Origin: Azonexus sp.
GTDB lineage: Bacteria > Pseudomonadota > Gammaproteobacteria > Burkholderiales > Rhodocyclaceae
Assembly (NCBI GenBank): GCA_031274715.1
Contig: JAISPT010000009.1
Location: 1 to 45,064, forward strand
Direction of reading: 5' to 3'
Length of the DNA stretch: 45,064 nt
Made by a program: the position numbers and the translations under genes. Of the stretch, positions 26,546 through 34,880 are shown piece by piece. A model generated the notes under the pieces. That model was given only the letters and a program-made list of their open reading frames with translations. It had not been told where the DNA came from and ran no database searches. The number at the start of each line of letters is the position of its first letter. Position 1 is the stretch's first letter.

Positions 26546-27892
26546 TTACTGTCGTTGAATCTCGACTCGGCGATTCTGGGATCGGCCAATGGCGGTGTCG
26601 TTGGTGGCAAGCGGTTGGTCAGCGCCAAATCCTTTGCTGTCGAGCCGGTCGGCGTCGATCCCTGCCGCAGCCAAAGCTGACTTTACTGCGGCGGCGCGGC
26701 GATTCGACAGGTCTCTGTTGTGTTCGGCCCCACCAGAGGCATCGGTATGGCCTTCGATGATGATTTTCCAGGCAGGATTTGCCTTCAGCGCCGCAATGAG
26801 TTCGTTGAGGGTCGGCTGGGCATCCGTGCGAATACGATCGCTGTCGGTGTCGAAGTTGATGCCGTAGAGCCGCACGCGCCCTTCGCTGGCGAGGCCCTTG
26901 GCAACCAGATTGCCGTCCGCCGTGTCAGGCTTCCAGTGTGGGCAGGAGCCGACCTCGTCGCTGATCTTCTTAAGATCCCAGTTCAGGCTCCATGTGTCAT
27001 CTCTGGCGTAGCGCCAGAATCCCTTGAAATTTTTGCGATCACGGCTCAGCACCATGATGGCTGGCCCTTCTTTGTTTTCGCCCTTCTCGCGCCATGTCAG
27101 GTTCAGGGCATGCTGATCGAAACCGCCCTGCACAATCCCTTCGTTATATTCGTAGCAACCACTGAGTTGGGCGCCTTCCTGCAAAAGATGGAATTTGCCG
27201 TATTCCGAACCCTGATATGTCCCGGTCACGTTCGGCATGGGCGTATTCGTCAGTTCAATGCCGAAGGCGCGAGTATCCATGATTTCCCAGTATTCGTTGT
27301 CGCCGTGGTTGCTGCGCACGACATAGCGCAGATAGCGACCCGTCGCGGGCGTGTTTGGTTTGAACAACTGATTATCCGCACCGGTTTGCAGTTCGACCGC
27401 CATGACGGGGCTGAACGTCTTGCCATCTTCCGATATCTCTATGTCGACGTCTTTGGCGGTGCGCTGCGGCGATTCTGTTGCTGCCGTGCTGAACATGAAA
27501 CTGTGGATTTCCACGCGCTCAGGAAACGAAAAGACGATCTCGAAGGGCGGCTTGTCACCATGCCTGTTTGCCCAGCCGTACTTGGGGTTCTCAAGCAGCA
27601 TCCGATAAGCATCCCAGCCACCGCCGTAATTTGATGATGCGCGCTCCACCAACGCGCCATTCGCGAAGGATAGAAGATTGGTTCCGAGTTCGGCAGTCGC
27701 GCTGGATGTGTCTGGGGGCTCTGTGGGTGTAGCAGGTGCGGGCGTAGCGGGTATGGATTGGTCGTCGGCGTTGCTTACTACCGGCGTCACAGGCGGGTTG
27801 ACGACGGGCGCCGATTCTTCTTTCTTGTCGCAAGCGGTGAGCATCATCACCACGCTCAAAAGCGCGACTAGTATTTTTCCCTTTGCGTTCAT
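26546..27892 (-). CDS. OmpA-like lipoprotein with discoidin-like domain
   Basis: A 448-residue outer-membrane lipoprotein. The N-terminus is a lipoprotein signal (ILVALLSVVMMLTAC, lipobox LTAC, Cys21), followed by a Pro/Thr-rich linker. Residues about 75-215 look like an F5/8-type-C (discoidin) beta-sandwich (FEIVFSFPERVEIHSFMF, GRYLRYVVRSNHG). A middle part (225-325) may be a small beta domain. The C-terminal ~115 residues are an OmpA peptidoglycan-binding domain (INFDTDSDRIR, IIIEGHTDASGG, LSNRRAAAVKSAL, GRSQNRRVEI). It opposes the cassette genes in direction and has no attC of its own, so it is probably a resident or inserted gene rather than a cassette. Confidence 0.88.
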   Translation of the reverse strand: MNAKGKILVALLSVVMMLTACDKKEESAPVVNPPVTPVVSNADDQSIPATPAPATPTEPPDTSSATAELGTNLLSFANGALVERASSNYGGGWDAYRMLLENPKYGWANRHGDKPPFEIVFSFPERVEIHSFMFSTAATESPQRTAKDVDIEISEDGKTFSPVMAVELQTGADNQLFKPNTPATGRYLRYVVRSNHGDNEYWEIMDTRAFGIELTNTPMPNVTGTYQGSEYGKFHLLQEGAQLSGCYEYNEGIVQGGFDQHALNLTWREKGENKEGPAIMVLSRDRKNFKGFWRYARDDTWSLNWDLKKISDEVGSCPHWKPDTADGNLVAKGLASEGRVRLYGINFDTDSDRIRTDAQPTLNELIAALKANPAWKIIIEGHTDASGGAEHNRDLSNRRAAAVKSALAAAGIDADRLDSKGFGADQPLATNDTAIGRSQNRRVEIQRQ

Positions 27893-28002
27893 TTGTGCGA
27901 TTCCCTATGCCGGTTGCGATCCTTGACACTTGGCGAAGGCGCTTGGTCAGCCTTGTCAGCGCTCTCACACTATCGTATAGGATATACCCAACCATGAGTA
28001 CC

Positions 28003-28140
28003 TCACATCCGCGCCACTAGGGCCAGTAACAGGCTGCGCGCTACCTTCGCCTTGACCAGAGCCGCTTGTCCGCTCCGGCCAACACCATGCGAAGCAAATA
28101 AATTCCTGGCTAGATCAATGCCAACCGTGACAATATTCAT
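28003..28140 (-). pseudogene. IS110-family transposase, N-terminal remnant
   Basis: Forty-five residues starting MNIVTVGIDLARNLFASHGV, the N-terminus of IS110-family transposases (the Asp of the DEDD catalytic set is in VGIDLA), then a stop after VARM. Complete members are 300 residues or more. The flanking 28141-28240 probably also derives from the element's upstream end. No other part of the IS is seen. Confidence 0.75.
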
Positions 28141-28267
28141 AGACTTCCCCTTTCGAGCGGGTGATTCAGGTCGGCAACTCGATCGTGGCAGTTCCCGCTG
28201 CCAGCGGCTTCCTCGGGGCGGGGATGTCCCTTTCATTCGGTAGGCTGGTTCTCAAAAGGAGCGCAAA

Positions 28268-28441
28268 ATGGAGCAAGAGCAAAAAGTAGTGGTCGTCGAT
28301 GTGGACATGAAGTTCGGAACCATGGTTCTCTTCTTGGTGAAGCTGACCATTGCCTTCATTCCCGCAGCGGTCATTCTGTTCTTCGTCAGTTTGGGCGCCA
28401 CCGCGTTGTTCAACGTCTTGTTTTCGGCTCTGTTGCGCTGA
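28268..28441 (+). CDS. Small single-pass membrane protein
   Basis: A 57-residue protein (MEQEQKVVVVDVDMKFGTMV) preceded by an AAAAGGAG Shine-Dalgarno. Residues 1-17 are polar, the rest one or two hydrophobic helices (FLVKLTIAFIPAAVILFFVS). No family recognised. It lies immediately in front of a decayed attC half-site, so it may be the content of an old cassette. Confidence 0.65.
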   Translation: MEQEQKVVVVDVDMKFGTMVLFLVKLTIAFIPAAVILFFVSLGATALFNVLFSALLR

Positions 28442-28479
28442 GTTGTGATGCGGAAGTACGAGGTTCTTGCTCTGTGCGC

Positions 28480-28500
28480 CGCCTACCTTGAGCGTTAACT
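28480..28500 (+). other. attC half-site remnant
   Basis: GCCTACC-TTGAGC-GTTAACT aligns with the L' - spacer - R' half of the array's attC sites (GGTTAGC-TTGGGC-GTTAGGC). No matching R'' is found ~57 bases upstream. The next gene starts 3 bases after it, as in a cassette. Confidence 0.4.
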
Positions 28501-28502
28501 AC

Positions 28503-29054
28503 ATGAGCAAGAGCACCGCACTATTCATCTTCTCGGGGCTGCCAGGCACCGGAAAAACCACGTTGGCAAAGGCCGTGGCGAAAAAGGTCGGCAGTGCTTA
28601 CATTCGCATCGATACTATCGAGCAGGCGTTGCGAGATTTGTGCGCCGTCGATGTCGGGGGAGAGGGATATAGGCTCGCGTATCGGATTGCCTCGGATAAC
28701 CTACGCGCGGGGTTAAGCGTTGTTGCCGACTCGTGCAATCCGATTGAGCTCACTCGACGGGAATGGGAAGGTCTTGCGCTGGATGCTGGCGTACCGTACG
28801 TGAATATTGAAATCATATGCAGCGATGTCCAGCAACATCGCGACAGAGTGGAATCGCGGATCGCCGACGTTGTTGGCCTCAAACTTCCTACGTGGTTGGA
28901 AGTGGTATCTCGGGAATACGACCCATGGACCACGGAGAGGGTGGTGATTGACACGGCTGCTCGGTCACCTGCCGAGTCCGAGGCTGAACTGCTCGGCCTG
29001 CTGGCAGCGCGAGGGCTTTGGGAGAACAAAGTTGACGTCGTGCCAAGCGGCTAA
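28503..29054 (+). CDS. P-loop kinase-like ATPase (AAA_33 type)
   Basis: A 183-residue nucleoside-kinase-fold protein (MSKSTALFIFSGLPGTGKTT). Walker A is GLPGTGKTT, followed by a DTIEQALRDL segment and an ADSCNPIELTRREW segment, where the Asp and Arg would bind the phosphoryl acceptor. RDRVESRIADVVGLKLPTW is the lid-like region. Similar proteins phosphorylate small molecules, sugars or antibiotics; the substrate is unknown. The ATG lies 3 bases past an attC-like box, and GGCTAAC (start of another attC-like site) overlaps its stop, so this is probably a cassette gene. Confidence 0.82.
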   Translation: MSKSTALFIFSGLPGTGKTTLAKAVAKKVGSAYIRIDTIEQALRDLCAVDVGGEGYRLAYRIASDNLRAGLSVVADSCNPIELTRREWEGLALDAGVPYVNIEIICSDVQQHRDRVESRIADVVGLKLPTWLEVVSREYDPWTTERVVIDTAARSPAESEAELLGLLAARGLWENKVDVVPSG

Positions 29055-29131
29055 CAAGCAGTTGCAGCAGACCGAGGTACGGCAGCACGCTGGACACGTG
29101 GTCGCGCAGCCATTGAACTGCGGCGTCAACT
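29049..29131 (+). other. Decayed attC-like site
   Basis: R''-like GGCTAAC, then AAGCA and GTTGCAGC; GCAGTT pairs with AACTGC on the other arm; R'-like GTCAACT ends 11 bases before the next start codon. The pairing is weak, so this is a probable but degraded attC of another length class. Confidence 0.38.
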
Positions 29132-29141
29132 TGCTTCAAGC

Positions 29142-29633
29142 ATGTCATTGATTCATCGACCTATCGCCGAGAAAGACATTCAGATCATTTGCGGCTTTCC
29201 GCAAAGCGAAGACGAATTGTTTTGCTTGTTCCCCAAGGCAGCATTTCCGTTGGATCAATCACAGCTACAGGATGCCATTGCGCAGCGCTCAGACTCGACG
29301 GTAGTAGAGCTCGATGGTGAAGTTGTCGCCTTCGCCAATTTTTATCGCTGGGCAGTTGGCGGCATTTGCTCCATTGGGAATGTGATTGTTTCTCCAGCAG
29401 CCCGCGGGCTTGGCGTTGGTAGCTATCTCATCGAGCGGATGATTGACTTGGCTTTCTCAAAATACCAAGCCACCGAGATAACGGTTTCATGCTTCAATCA
29501 AAACCTTGCGGGCCTGCTGCTCTACCCGAAACTGGGCTTTCAACCTTATGCGGTCGAGGAATGGAAAGACAAGAAAGGAAACCGGGTCGCGCTTATTCAC
29601 ATGCGGTTGGCCAAGCCCGTAGCAAATGGCTGA
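29142..29633 (+). CDS. GNAT-family acetyltransferase
   Basis: A 163-residue N-acetyltransferase. The acetyl-CoA motif A is GNVIVSPAARGLGVGSYLIERM and the C-terminal motif is LLLYPKLGFQPY. Acceptor unknown. Its last eight bases overlap the next gene, which is also a GNAT, so the two are translated together. The spacing from the upstream attC-like box fits a cassette leader. Confidence 0.9.
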   Translation: MSLIHRPIAEKDIQIICGFPQSEDELFCLFPKAAFPLDQSQLQDAIAQRSDSTVVELDGEVVAFANFYRWAVGGICSIGNVIVSPAARGLGVGSYLIERMIDLAFSKYQATEITVSCFNQNLAGLLLYPKLGFQPYAVEEWKDKKGNRVALIHMRLAKPVANG

Positions 29634-30177
29634 ACTGATCGAGTTTGCAACCGAGCGCCTCTGCTTGCGCCAGTGGAAGCCTGCCGACCGTGCTCCGTTT
29701 GCCGTGCTGAACTCGGATCCCAGAGTGATGGAGTTCTTTCCGGCGCCACTTGCCCGCGCCGCAAGCGACGCGCTGGCCGATCGTTGCGAATCCTTGATAC
29801 ATGAGCGTGGCTGGGGGTTCTGGGCTACCGAGTTGAAAGGCTCTGGCGTGTTCATCGGGTTCGTCGGCCTCCACATCCCATCCGCCCAACTACCATGCTC
29901 CCCATGCGTAGAAATCGGTTGGCGCCTTGCCTTTCCGCATTGGGGCAAAGGGCTGGCGACAGAAGCCGCGCAGGGAGCCCTGCGAATCGGTTTTGGGTCG
30001 CTCGGTTTTCAGGAAATCGTGTCTTTCACCGCTGTCGGCAATCGGCGATCCCGTGCCGTTATGGAAAAGCTCGCCATGCGCGAGTCGGGCACCTTTGAGC
30101 ATCCTCAAGTAACCGAGGGTAGCTCGCTACGCTTGCATTGCCTGTATCGTCTGCCGCGTGAGCACCATCACCTATAA
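29626..30177 (+). CDS. GNAT-family acetyltransferase, RimJ/RimL type
   Basis: A 183-residue GNAT of the subgroup acetylating protein N-termini or small molecules: TERLCLRQWKPADRAPF at the start, EIGWRLAFPHWGKGLATEAA as motif A, and FTAVGNRRSRAVMEKLAM as the late conserved helix. It overlaps the upstream GNAT gene by 8 bases. No terminator or attC is clear after it; the next gene is convergent. Confidence 0.9.
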   Translation: MAELIEFATERLCLRQWKPADRAPFAVLNSDPRVMEFFPAPLARAASDALADRCESLIHERGWGFWATELKGSGVFIGFVGLHIPSAQLPCSPCVEIGWRLAFPHWGKGLATEAAQGALRIGFGSLGFQEIVSFTAVGNRRSRAVMEKLAMRESGTFEHPQVTEGSSLRLHCLYRLPREHHHL

Positions 30178-30234
30178 CAAGTCAATCCAGCCAACCGTCA
30201 TCATCGTTGCCTGCCAAGGAAACAAGCAGAAAAC

Positions 30235-31014
30235 TCAGCCGCCACCGGCCGCGCGCAGGATGCGGCGGGAGAACAGCAGGTCTTCCCAGGCTTTGGCTTT
30301 GTCCGGCAGGTTGCGCAGCAGATAGGCCGGGTGATAGGTAACGGTAACCGGAATCCCGGCGTACTCGAAGCGTCGGCCGCGCAGCGAGGCCAGCGATTTG
30401 TCCTCGCGCAGCACGCTGTGCACGGCCACCTTGCCGAGCAGCACAATGATCTTCGGTTGCAACAAGGCAATCTGGCGGTCCAGATAGGGACGGCAGGCGG
30501 TGATCTCAGCCGCTTCCGGCGTCCGGTTGCCCGGCGGTCGGCATTTCACCGCGTTGCCGATATAGACCCGGTTGCCGCGCGCGATGTCGAGCGCCGCCAG
30601 CATGTTGTCGAGCAGCTTGCCAGCCTGACCGACAAAAGGTTCGCCGCGCGCATCCTCCTCGGCGCCCGGACCTTCGCCGATGAACAGCCAATCCGGCTGG
30701 CGGTCGCCGACGCCGAGCACCGCCTGCTTGCGCTGCTGACACAGCGGACAAAGGCGACAGGCAGCCACCGCCTCTGCCAGTTCTGGCCAGTCCCCTGTTG
30801 CTTCTTGCGTGGCGGCCGATGCCGGCGGTTCGCCGGCAGCACTGGAGACCAGTGACGATGGTGCCGCATCGCCGGCGGTCGCCTCGGGCAGCGCATCGGC
30901 CGGCCCTGCGGCAAGCGGCTGCGGCGCATCAGCTTGCGTCTCGACCTTGTCGCGCAGCACCCACAGCGGGGTAATGCCCATTTCCACCAGCATCTGTTCG
31001 CGGCTCAGGCTCAT
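30235..31014 (-). CDS. Uracil-DNA glycosylase, family 4/5 type (Fe-S)
   Basis: Removes uracil from DNA, opening base excision repair. The ATG at 31014 gives MSLSREQMLVEMGITPLWVL, 259 residues. After a variable ~90-residue Ala/Pro-rich N-terminal part, CRLCPLCQQRK carries part of the [4Fe-4S] site; the catalytic motif is LFIGEGPGAEEDARGEPFVG and the C-terminal base-binding motif is VTYHPAYLLR. Such fused SPO1-type UDGs sit beside tsaB-rimI in many betaproteobacteria. The start overlaps the rimI stop (ATGA). Confidence 0.93.
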   Translation of the reverse strand: MSLSREQMLVEMGITPLWVLRDKVETQADAPQPLAAGPADALPEATAGDAAPSSLVSSAAGEPPASAATQEATGDWPELAEAVAACRLCPLCQQRKQAVLGVGDRQPDWLFIGEGPGAEEDARGEPFVGQAGKLLDNMLAALDIARGNRVYIGNAVKCRPPGNRTPEAAEITACRPYLDRQIALLQPKIIVLLGKVAVHSVLREDKSLASLRGRRFEYAGIPVTVTYHPAYLLRNLPDKAKAWEDLLFSRRILRAAGGG

Positions 31015-31472
31015 GCCAACTCCTTGTCGAAAACCAGCGCGTCCTCGCGCCCGTCGGTGGCTGGATAGTAAGCCTTGCGCCGACCAATCTGGCGGAAGCC
31101 GAAATGACGGTACAGTTCGACCGCCCGCTCGTTCGACGGTCGTACTTCGAGGAATAGTTTGGTCGCGCCAACCAGCTTGGCGCGCTCCATCGCCTGAGAC
31201 AGTAGCCGAGCGCCATGGCCACAGCCCTGATGGCGGGCAGCGACACCGATGTTGAGCAGGTGGGCCTCGTCGATCACTTGCATGACCACCGAAAAGCCGA
31301 GCAACTCGCCGCCCCGGCGCAGCACCCAGACGCTGTGGCCACCGGCCAGCGAATCGGCGAAATTGCCACGCGACCACGGGAAGGCTTGCAGTGACGCTTC
31401 CAGCGCCGCCACCGCGTCAAGGTCGCGCTCGTTCATCGGGAAGGATTCCGTCGCCAGCGCCAGGAGACTCAC
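31011..31472 (-). CDS. rimI: Ribosomal protein S18 alanine N-acetyltransferase
   Basis: Acetylates the N-terminal Ala of ribosomal protein S18. 153 residues with the GNAT motif A (LLNIGVAARHQGCGHGARLL) and the RimI-specific LEVRPSNERAVELYRHFGF. It overlaps tsaB upstream and udg downstream by four bases each (ATGA), giving the common tsaB-rimI-udg unit. Confidence 0.95.
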   Translation of the reverse strand: MSLLALATESFPMNERDLDAVAALEASLQAFPWSRGNFADSLAGGHSVWVLRRGGELLGFSVVMQVIDEAHLLNIGVAARHQGCGHGARLLSQAMERAKLVGATKLFLEVRPSNERAVELYRHFGFRQIGRRKAYYPATDGREDALVFDKELA

Positions 31473-32158
31473 GCCCGCCCGCCCTCGCCCAAACGCTCGG
31501 CAACCGTTTTGGCCACCTTATCGCGGACGTACAACGGCGCTGCCAGCGCCGCGTCGATACCCTCGCCGCGCGCGACGCGCGGTGCCGCCAGCGCGGCCAC
31601 TGCCGCCGCCGTCGGCAGGATGTCGGGCAGCAGCGCGATACCGGCCGCCTGCAAGCGTTCGCGCAGCAGCGGATAGGCCGCCGGCGCGTTACCGCAGGCC
31701 CGCCAGCCGCCTGTGTCGGGCAGCGGTAATTCAGCCGGCGGCAGCACGCCAATTTCGCCCTGTAAATGGCAATCGCCGGCAGCCACCCGGTAGCGGCCGG
31801 CATAGACTTCGCCCATCCGTGCATCGAGCAGGGCCAGCACCTCGCCGTCGCCAGCCTGCAGCGCCATCGCTTCCAGACTGGTTACCGGCAGCAGCGGTCG
31901 CCCAACGGCCACGGCCAGGCCCTGCGCCGCGCCGCAGGCAACGCGCAAGCCGGTGAAGGCCCCGGGGCCGGCACCGAAGGCGATGGCATCGAGCGCGGCG
32001 ATACCGATGCCGGCTTCGCCGAGCAGTTCGCGGACCAGCGGCAGCAGGGTTTCCGAATGCGCGCGCCCGGCCGGGCAGCGGCGCTCCAGCACGGCCCCGT
32101 CACGCCAGAGGGCGCAGGATCCGAGTTCGGTCGAGGTTTCCAGGGCGAGGATCAGCAT
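31469..32158 (-). CDS. tsaB: tRNA threonylcarbamoyladenosine synthesis protein TsaB
   Basis: Partner of TsaD and TsaE in making t6A37 of tRNAs reading ANN codons. 229 residues of the ASKHA fold: N-terminal LILALETSTELGSCAL and the DAIAFGAGPGAFTGLRVACG segment are diagnostic. First gene of the tsaB-rimI-udg unit, 24 bases after the AraC-type gene. Confidence 0.96.
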   Translation of the reverse strand: MLILALETSTELGSCALWRDGAVLERRCPAGRAHSETLLPLVRELLGEAGIGIAALDAIAFGAGPGAFTGLRVACGAAQGLAVAVGRPLLPVTSLEAMALQAGDGEVLALLDARMGEVYAGRYRVAAGDCHLQGEIGVLPPAELPLPDTGGWRACGNAPAAYPLLRERLQAAGIALLPDILPTAAAVAALAAPRVARGEGIDAALAAPLYVRDKVAKTVAERLGEGGRA

Positions 32159-32182
32159 GGTCCGGCATTTTACCGGAGGCCA

Positions 32183-33022
32183 TCAGCGATTCGCGCCCTG
32201 CTTGTCCGGTATCCGCAATACGGCGCGATCGCCACGAATTGCCGTTGGCGCGAAGCCAAAACGTTGGCGAAAACGTATTGCGAAACGCGAGGCGGATACG
32301 TAGCCGACTTCGAGCGCGATCTGGTTGATCGGCAGGCCTGTCGATTGAAGCAGTTGCAGGGCCCGTGTCATGCGGACGTCGACCAGCAGTTCGGAAAATT
32401 TGCTGCCTTCAGCGGCGAGGCGGCGGCGTAGCGTCGCTTCGCTCATGGCCATAGCTTGAGCAACCGCATCGGTATTCCAGTCCTGTCCGGGGTCATTGCC
32501 GAGCAGCCCCCACACACGGCGCATCAGCGACGGTGATGTCGCCGTCACGAAATAACCGCCGAAATGTTCGATCCAGGCCAGCAGTTCCCGCATGCGATGC
32601 TGCGCCACGGCAACCGGAACGGTGTCGCTCTCGCGGACCGCCGCGCAGGCCTGTTGGCAAGCGGTCACAAACGCCGGGTCTGGCGGGCGGATCACCAGCA
32701 AATCGCTGATGGGGGCACAGCCTGCATCTGCCGCGGGCGGGCCGTCGAACAACGAGGCGTCCCAGCCCAGCCAGAAGGCTTCATATTGCCCATTCCGACC
32801 GGGCCGGTTGGTCACATCGCAACGCTGTCCACCCGCAATGACGAATGCCTGCCCGGCGTTGAGCATGCATTCCCCGCCCGCCCAGGCGAGGTGTTTGCTA
32901 CCGTTTTGAATCACAACCAAGGTCGGCTGTTCGATGAAACATTGCGCCACCCTCAATGCCTGACGCTGCACGATGCACCCCGTGTTGCCGACGCCTGGGC
33001 GGACAGTGATGGTGTTATCCAT
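32183..33022 (-). CDS. AraC-family transcriptional regulator
   Basis: A 279-residue regulator: a cupin-like N-terminal effector domain, and the two helix-turn-helix motifs at the C-terminus (VAQAMAMSEATLRRRLAAEG, then INQIALEVGYVSASRFAIRF). Effector unknown. It lies 17 bases after the PEBP-like gene on the same strand, so the two are probably co-transcribed. Confidence 0.93.
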   Translation of the reverse strand: MDNTITVRPGVGNTGCIVQRQALRVAQCFIEQPTLVVIQNGSKHLAWAGGECMLNAGQAFVIAGGQRCDVTNRPGRNGQYEAFWLGWDASLFDGPPAADAGCAPISDLLVIRPPDPAFVTACQQACAAVRESDTVPVAVAQHRMRELLAWIEHFGGYFVTATSPSLMRRVWGLLGNDPGQDWNTDAVAQAMAMSEATLRRRLAAEGSKFSELLVDVRMTRALQLLQSTGLPINQIALEVGYVSASRFAIRFRQRFGFAPTAIRGDRAVLRIPDKQGANR

Positions 33023-33039
33023 GCATGCGCCGCATCGCG

Positions 33040-33573
33040 CTAACGCGAGCCACGCGCCGTCAGGCTCGCGCGGTCGAGGATGGCGTTACGGATCGTGAAG
33101 CCGAGCATGGCGGGCGTGGCGTTGGGCGGCAGGTCCAGCCGTTCCACATTCAGCGCGTAGACCGTCAGGATATAGCGATGCTCTTCCCCCGCCGGCGGAC
33201 AAGCGCCAATAAAGCCGGGGGTGCCGGTATCGGTGTTGATTTCGCGGGCACCGGCAGGCAATTGCGCGGCTGAAACCCCTGCGGGTAGACCGGCGGTCGT
33301 TGCCGGCAGGTTCGCCACAACCCAATGCCACCAACCCGAGCCCGTCGGCGCGTCGGGGTCGTAGAGCGTCACCACATAGCTCTTGGTGCCGGCGGGTGGG
33401 TTGGACCAGCTCAAATCGGGCGAGATGTTGCCGCCGCTACAGCCGAAGCTGTTGGCGTATTGCGCCGAAGCCAGCTTGCCGCTGGCAAAAGCTTCGCTCG
33501 CCAGTTTGAAATCCCCCGCGTTGGCGATGCCAACGCCAAGGGCGAGGAAGCAAACGCACATCGTCCGTTTCAT
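33040..33573 (-). CDS. PEBP-like periplasmic protein (YbhB/YbcL family)
   Basis: A 177-residue secreted protein with a signal peptide (MKRTMCVCFLALGVGIANA, cleaved after ANA). The rest is the phosphatidylethanolamine-binding-protein fold: LSWSNPPAGTKSYVVTLYDPDAP, GWWHWVVANLP and FIGACPPAGEEHRY carry the anion-pocket residues. Physiological role unknown in bacteria. Confidence 0.93.
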   Translation of the reverse strand: MKRTMCVCFLALGVGIANAGDFKLASEAFASGKLASAQYANSFGCSGGNISPDLSWSNPPAGTKSYVVTLYDPDAPTGSGWWHWVVANLPATTAGLPAGVSAAQLPAGAREINTDTGTPGFIGACPPAGEEHRYILTVYALNVERLDLPPNATPAMLGFTIRNAILDRASLTARGSR

Positions 33574-33670
33574 ATCGATTTTCTCCGTTCAAACCATGCG
33601 ATTCGACCGAGTATGAACCGAATCCACGTGGTTTCCGGCTCGCGGGCGATCAAATTCGGTGCCGATCCGA

Positions 33671-33997
33671 TCACATGGGCGGAGTTGTTTGCTGCATTCG
33701 CTCGCCGCGATAGCCATCGGGGCGACCGCGGTGTTCGCGCATTTCGTCGCGCAAGCGCCGCCGCTCGTCCGGGTCCATGCTGCGCCAGCGCGGTTCGCCG
33801 TCGGCGCGCGGTGAGTGCTCCTGGCGCCAGTGCTCACGCATCTGCCGGCGCATTTCGCGGCGCTCGTCCGGCGCCAGCTCACGCCCGTCGCCCCGCCCCG
33901 GCCCGCGCATCGCACCGTAACCGCCGTGGGCGACAGCCGGGGCCGCGGCACCGAACAGGGCGACCAGCAACAGGAGCAGGGAAACACGGGATTTCAT
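33671..33997 (-). CDS. Small Arg-rich periplasmic protein
   Basis: A 108-residue protein: signal peptide MKSRVSLLLLLVALFGAAAPAVAHG, then two copies of a D/E-R-R-rich helical motif (LAPDERREMRRQMREHWRQE and MDPDERRRLRDEMREH). The repeats resemble the LTxxQ/Spy-CpxP and DUF3106 helical proteins. The start at the internal ATG gives a proper signal; the longer frame crosses the intergenic region. It is divergent from the ompR-like gene with 154 bases between, so it may be a target or accessory sensor of that pair. Confidence 0.72.
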   Translation of the reverse strand: MKSRVSLLLLLVALFGAAAPAVAHGGYGAMRGPGRGDGRELAPDERREMRRQMREHWRQEHSPRADGEPRWRSMDPDERRRLRDEMREHRGRPDGYRGERMQQTTPPM

Positions 33998-34151
33998 GGC
34001 AACGCGCAGGGCAGGAGGAGGGAAATCATTGTCCGTCGGCACCGGACAGGCATCGGGAAGCAGATGTAAGGATATGTTTCCCTCAGTCAGACGGCAATTA
34101 GTTGTTACCATTTGCCGTGGCGTTCCGGCCGTCTCCCGTTACCCTTGGCGC

Positions 34152-34880
34152 ATGAACGAAACCCTACAGAACCTCCTGGTCGTCGATGACGACGTCCGCC
34201 TACGTGACCTGCTGACCCGCTACCTCGGCGAACAGGGTTTCGCAGTCAAGGCCGCCGCTGACGGCAAGCAGATGGACAAACTGCGTAGCCGCGAACATTT
34301 CCACCTGAACGTCCTCGACCTGATGCTGCCCGGCGAGGACGGCCTGTCGATCTGCCGCCGCCTGCGCGGCACCGGCGACCGGACGCCGGTCATCATGTTG
34401 ACGGCCAAGGGCGACGACGTCGACCGCATCGTCGGCCTGGAGATGGGCGCCGATGACTACCTGCCCAAGCCGTTCAACCCGCGCGAACTACTGGCCCGCA
34501 TCCATGCCGTGTTACGTCGCCAGGACCACCGGCCACCGGGTGCTCCGGAAGACGAGGCTGAAACCATCCGTTTCGGCAACGTCGAGGTCGACCTGACCGC
34601 CCGCACCCTGCAGCGCGACGGCGAACCGCTGCCGCTGACCACCGGTGAATTCGCCGTGCTCAAGGTACTGCTGCAGCATCCGCGCCAGCCGCTGTCGCGC
34701 GATAAGCTGATGACCCTGGCCCGCGGCCGCGAGCAGGGACCGTTCGACCGCGCCATCGACGTACAGATTTCCCGCCTGCGCAAACTGATCGAGAACGATC
34801 CGGCACAGCCGCGCTATCTGCAGACCGTCTGGGGCTTCGGCTACGTCTTTATCCCGGACAGCGGTAAACGCGAGGCATGA
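34152..34880 (+). CDS. OmpR-family response regulator
   Basis: A 242-residue response regulator closest in style to OmpR. The receiver domain has the acidic pair D12/D13 (VVDDDVRL), phospho-acceptor D56 (VLDLMLPGEDG) and the switch Thr and Lys (MLTAKGDD, LPKPFNPREL). The winged-helix C-terminus has the RNLIENDPAQPRYLQTVWG-type segment (LRKLIENDPAQPRYLQTVWG). The ATG at 34152 is the OmpR-like start; the frame is open further up. It overlaps the histidine-kinase gene (ATGA). Confidence 0.95.
   Translation: MNETLQNLLVVDDDVRLRDLLTRYLGEQGFAVKAAADGKQMDKLRSREHFHLNVLDLMLPGEDGLSICRRLRGTGDRTPVIMLTAKGDDVDRIVGLEMGADDYLPKPFNPRELLARIHAVLRRQDHRPPGAPEDEAETIRFGNVEVDLTARTLQRDGEPLPLTTGEFAVLKVLLQHPRQPLSRDKLMTLARGREQGPFDRAIDVQISRLRKLIENDPAQPRYLQTVWGFGYVFIPDSGKREA

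Noticed and set aside
33996..34151. N-terminal extension of the OmpR-like regulator
   Set aside because: The extension crosses the promoter region of the divergent gene; the ATG at 34152 gives the normal OmpR start.
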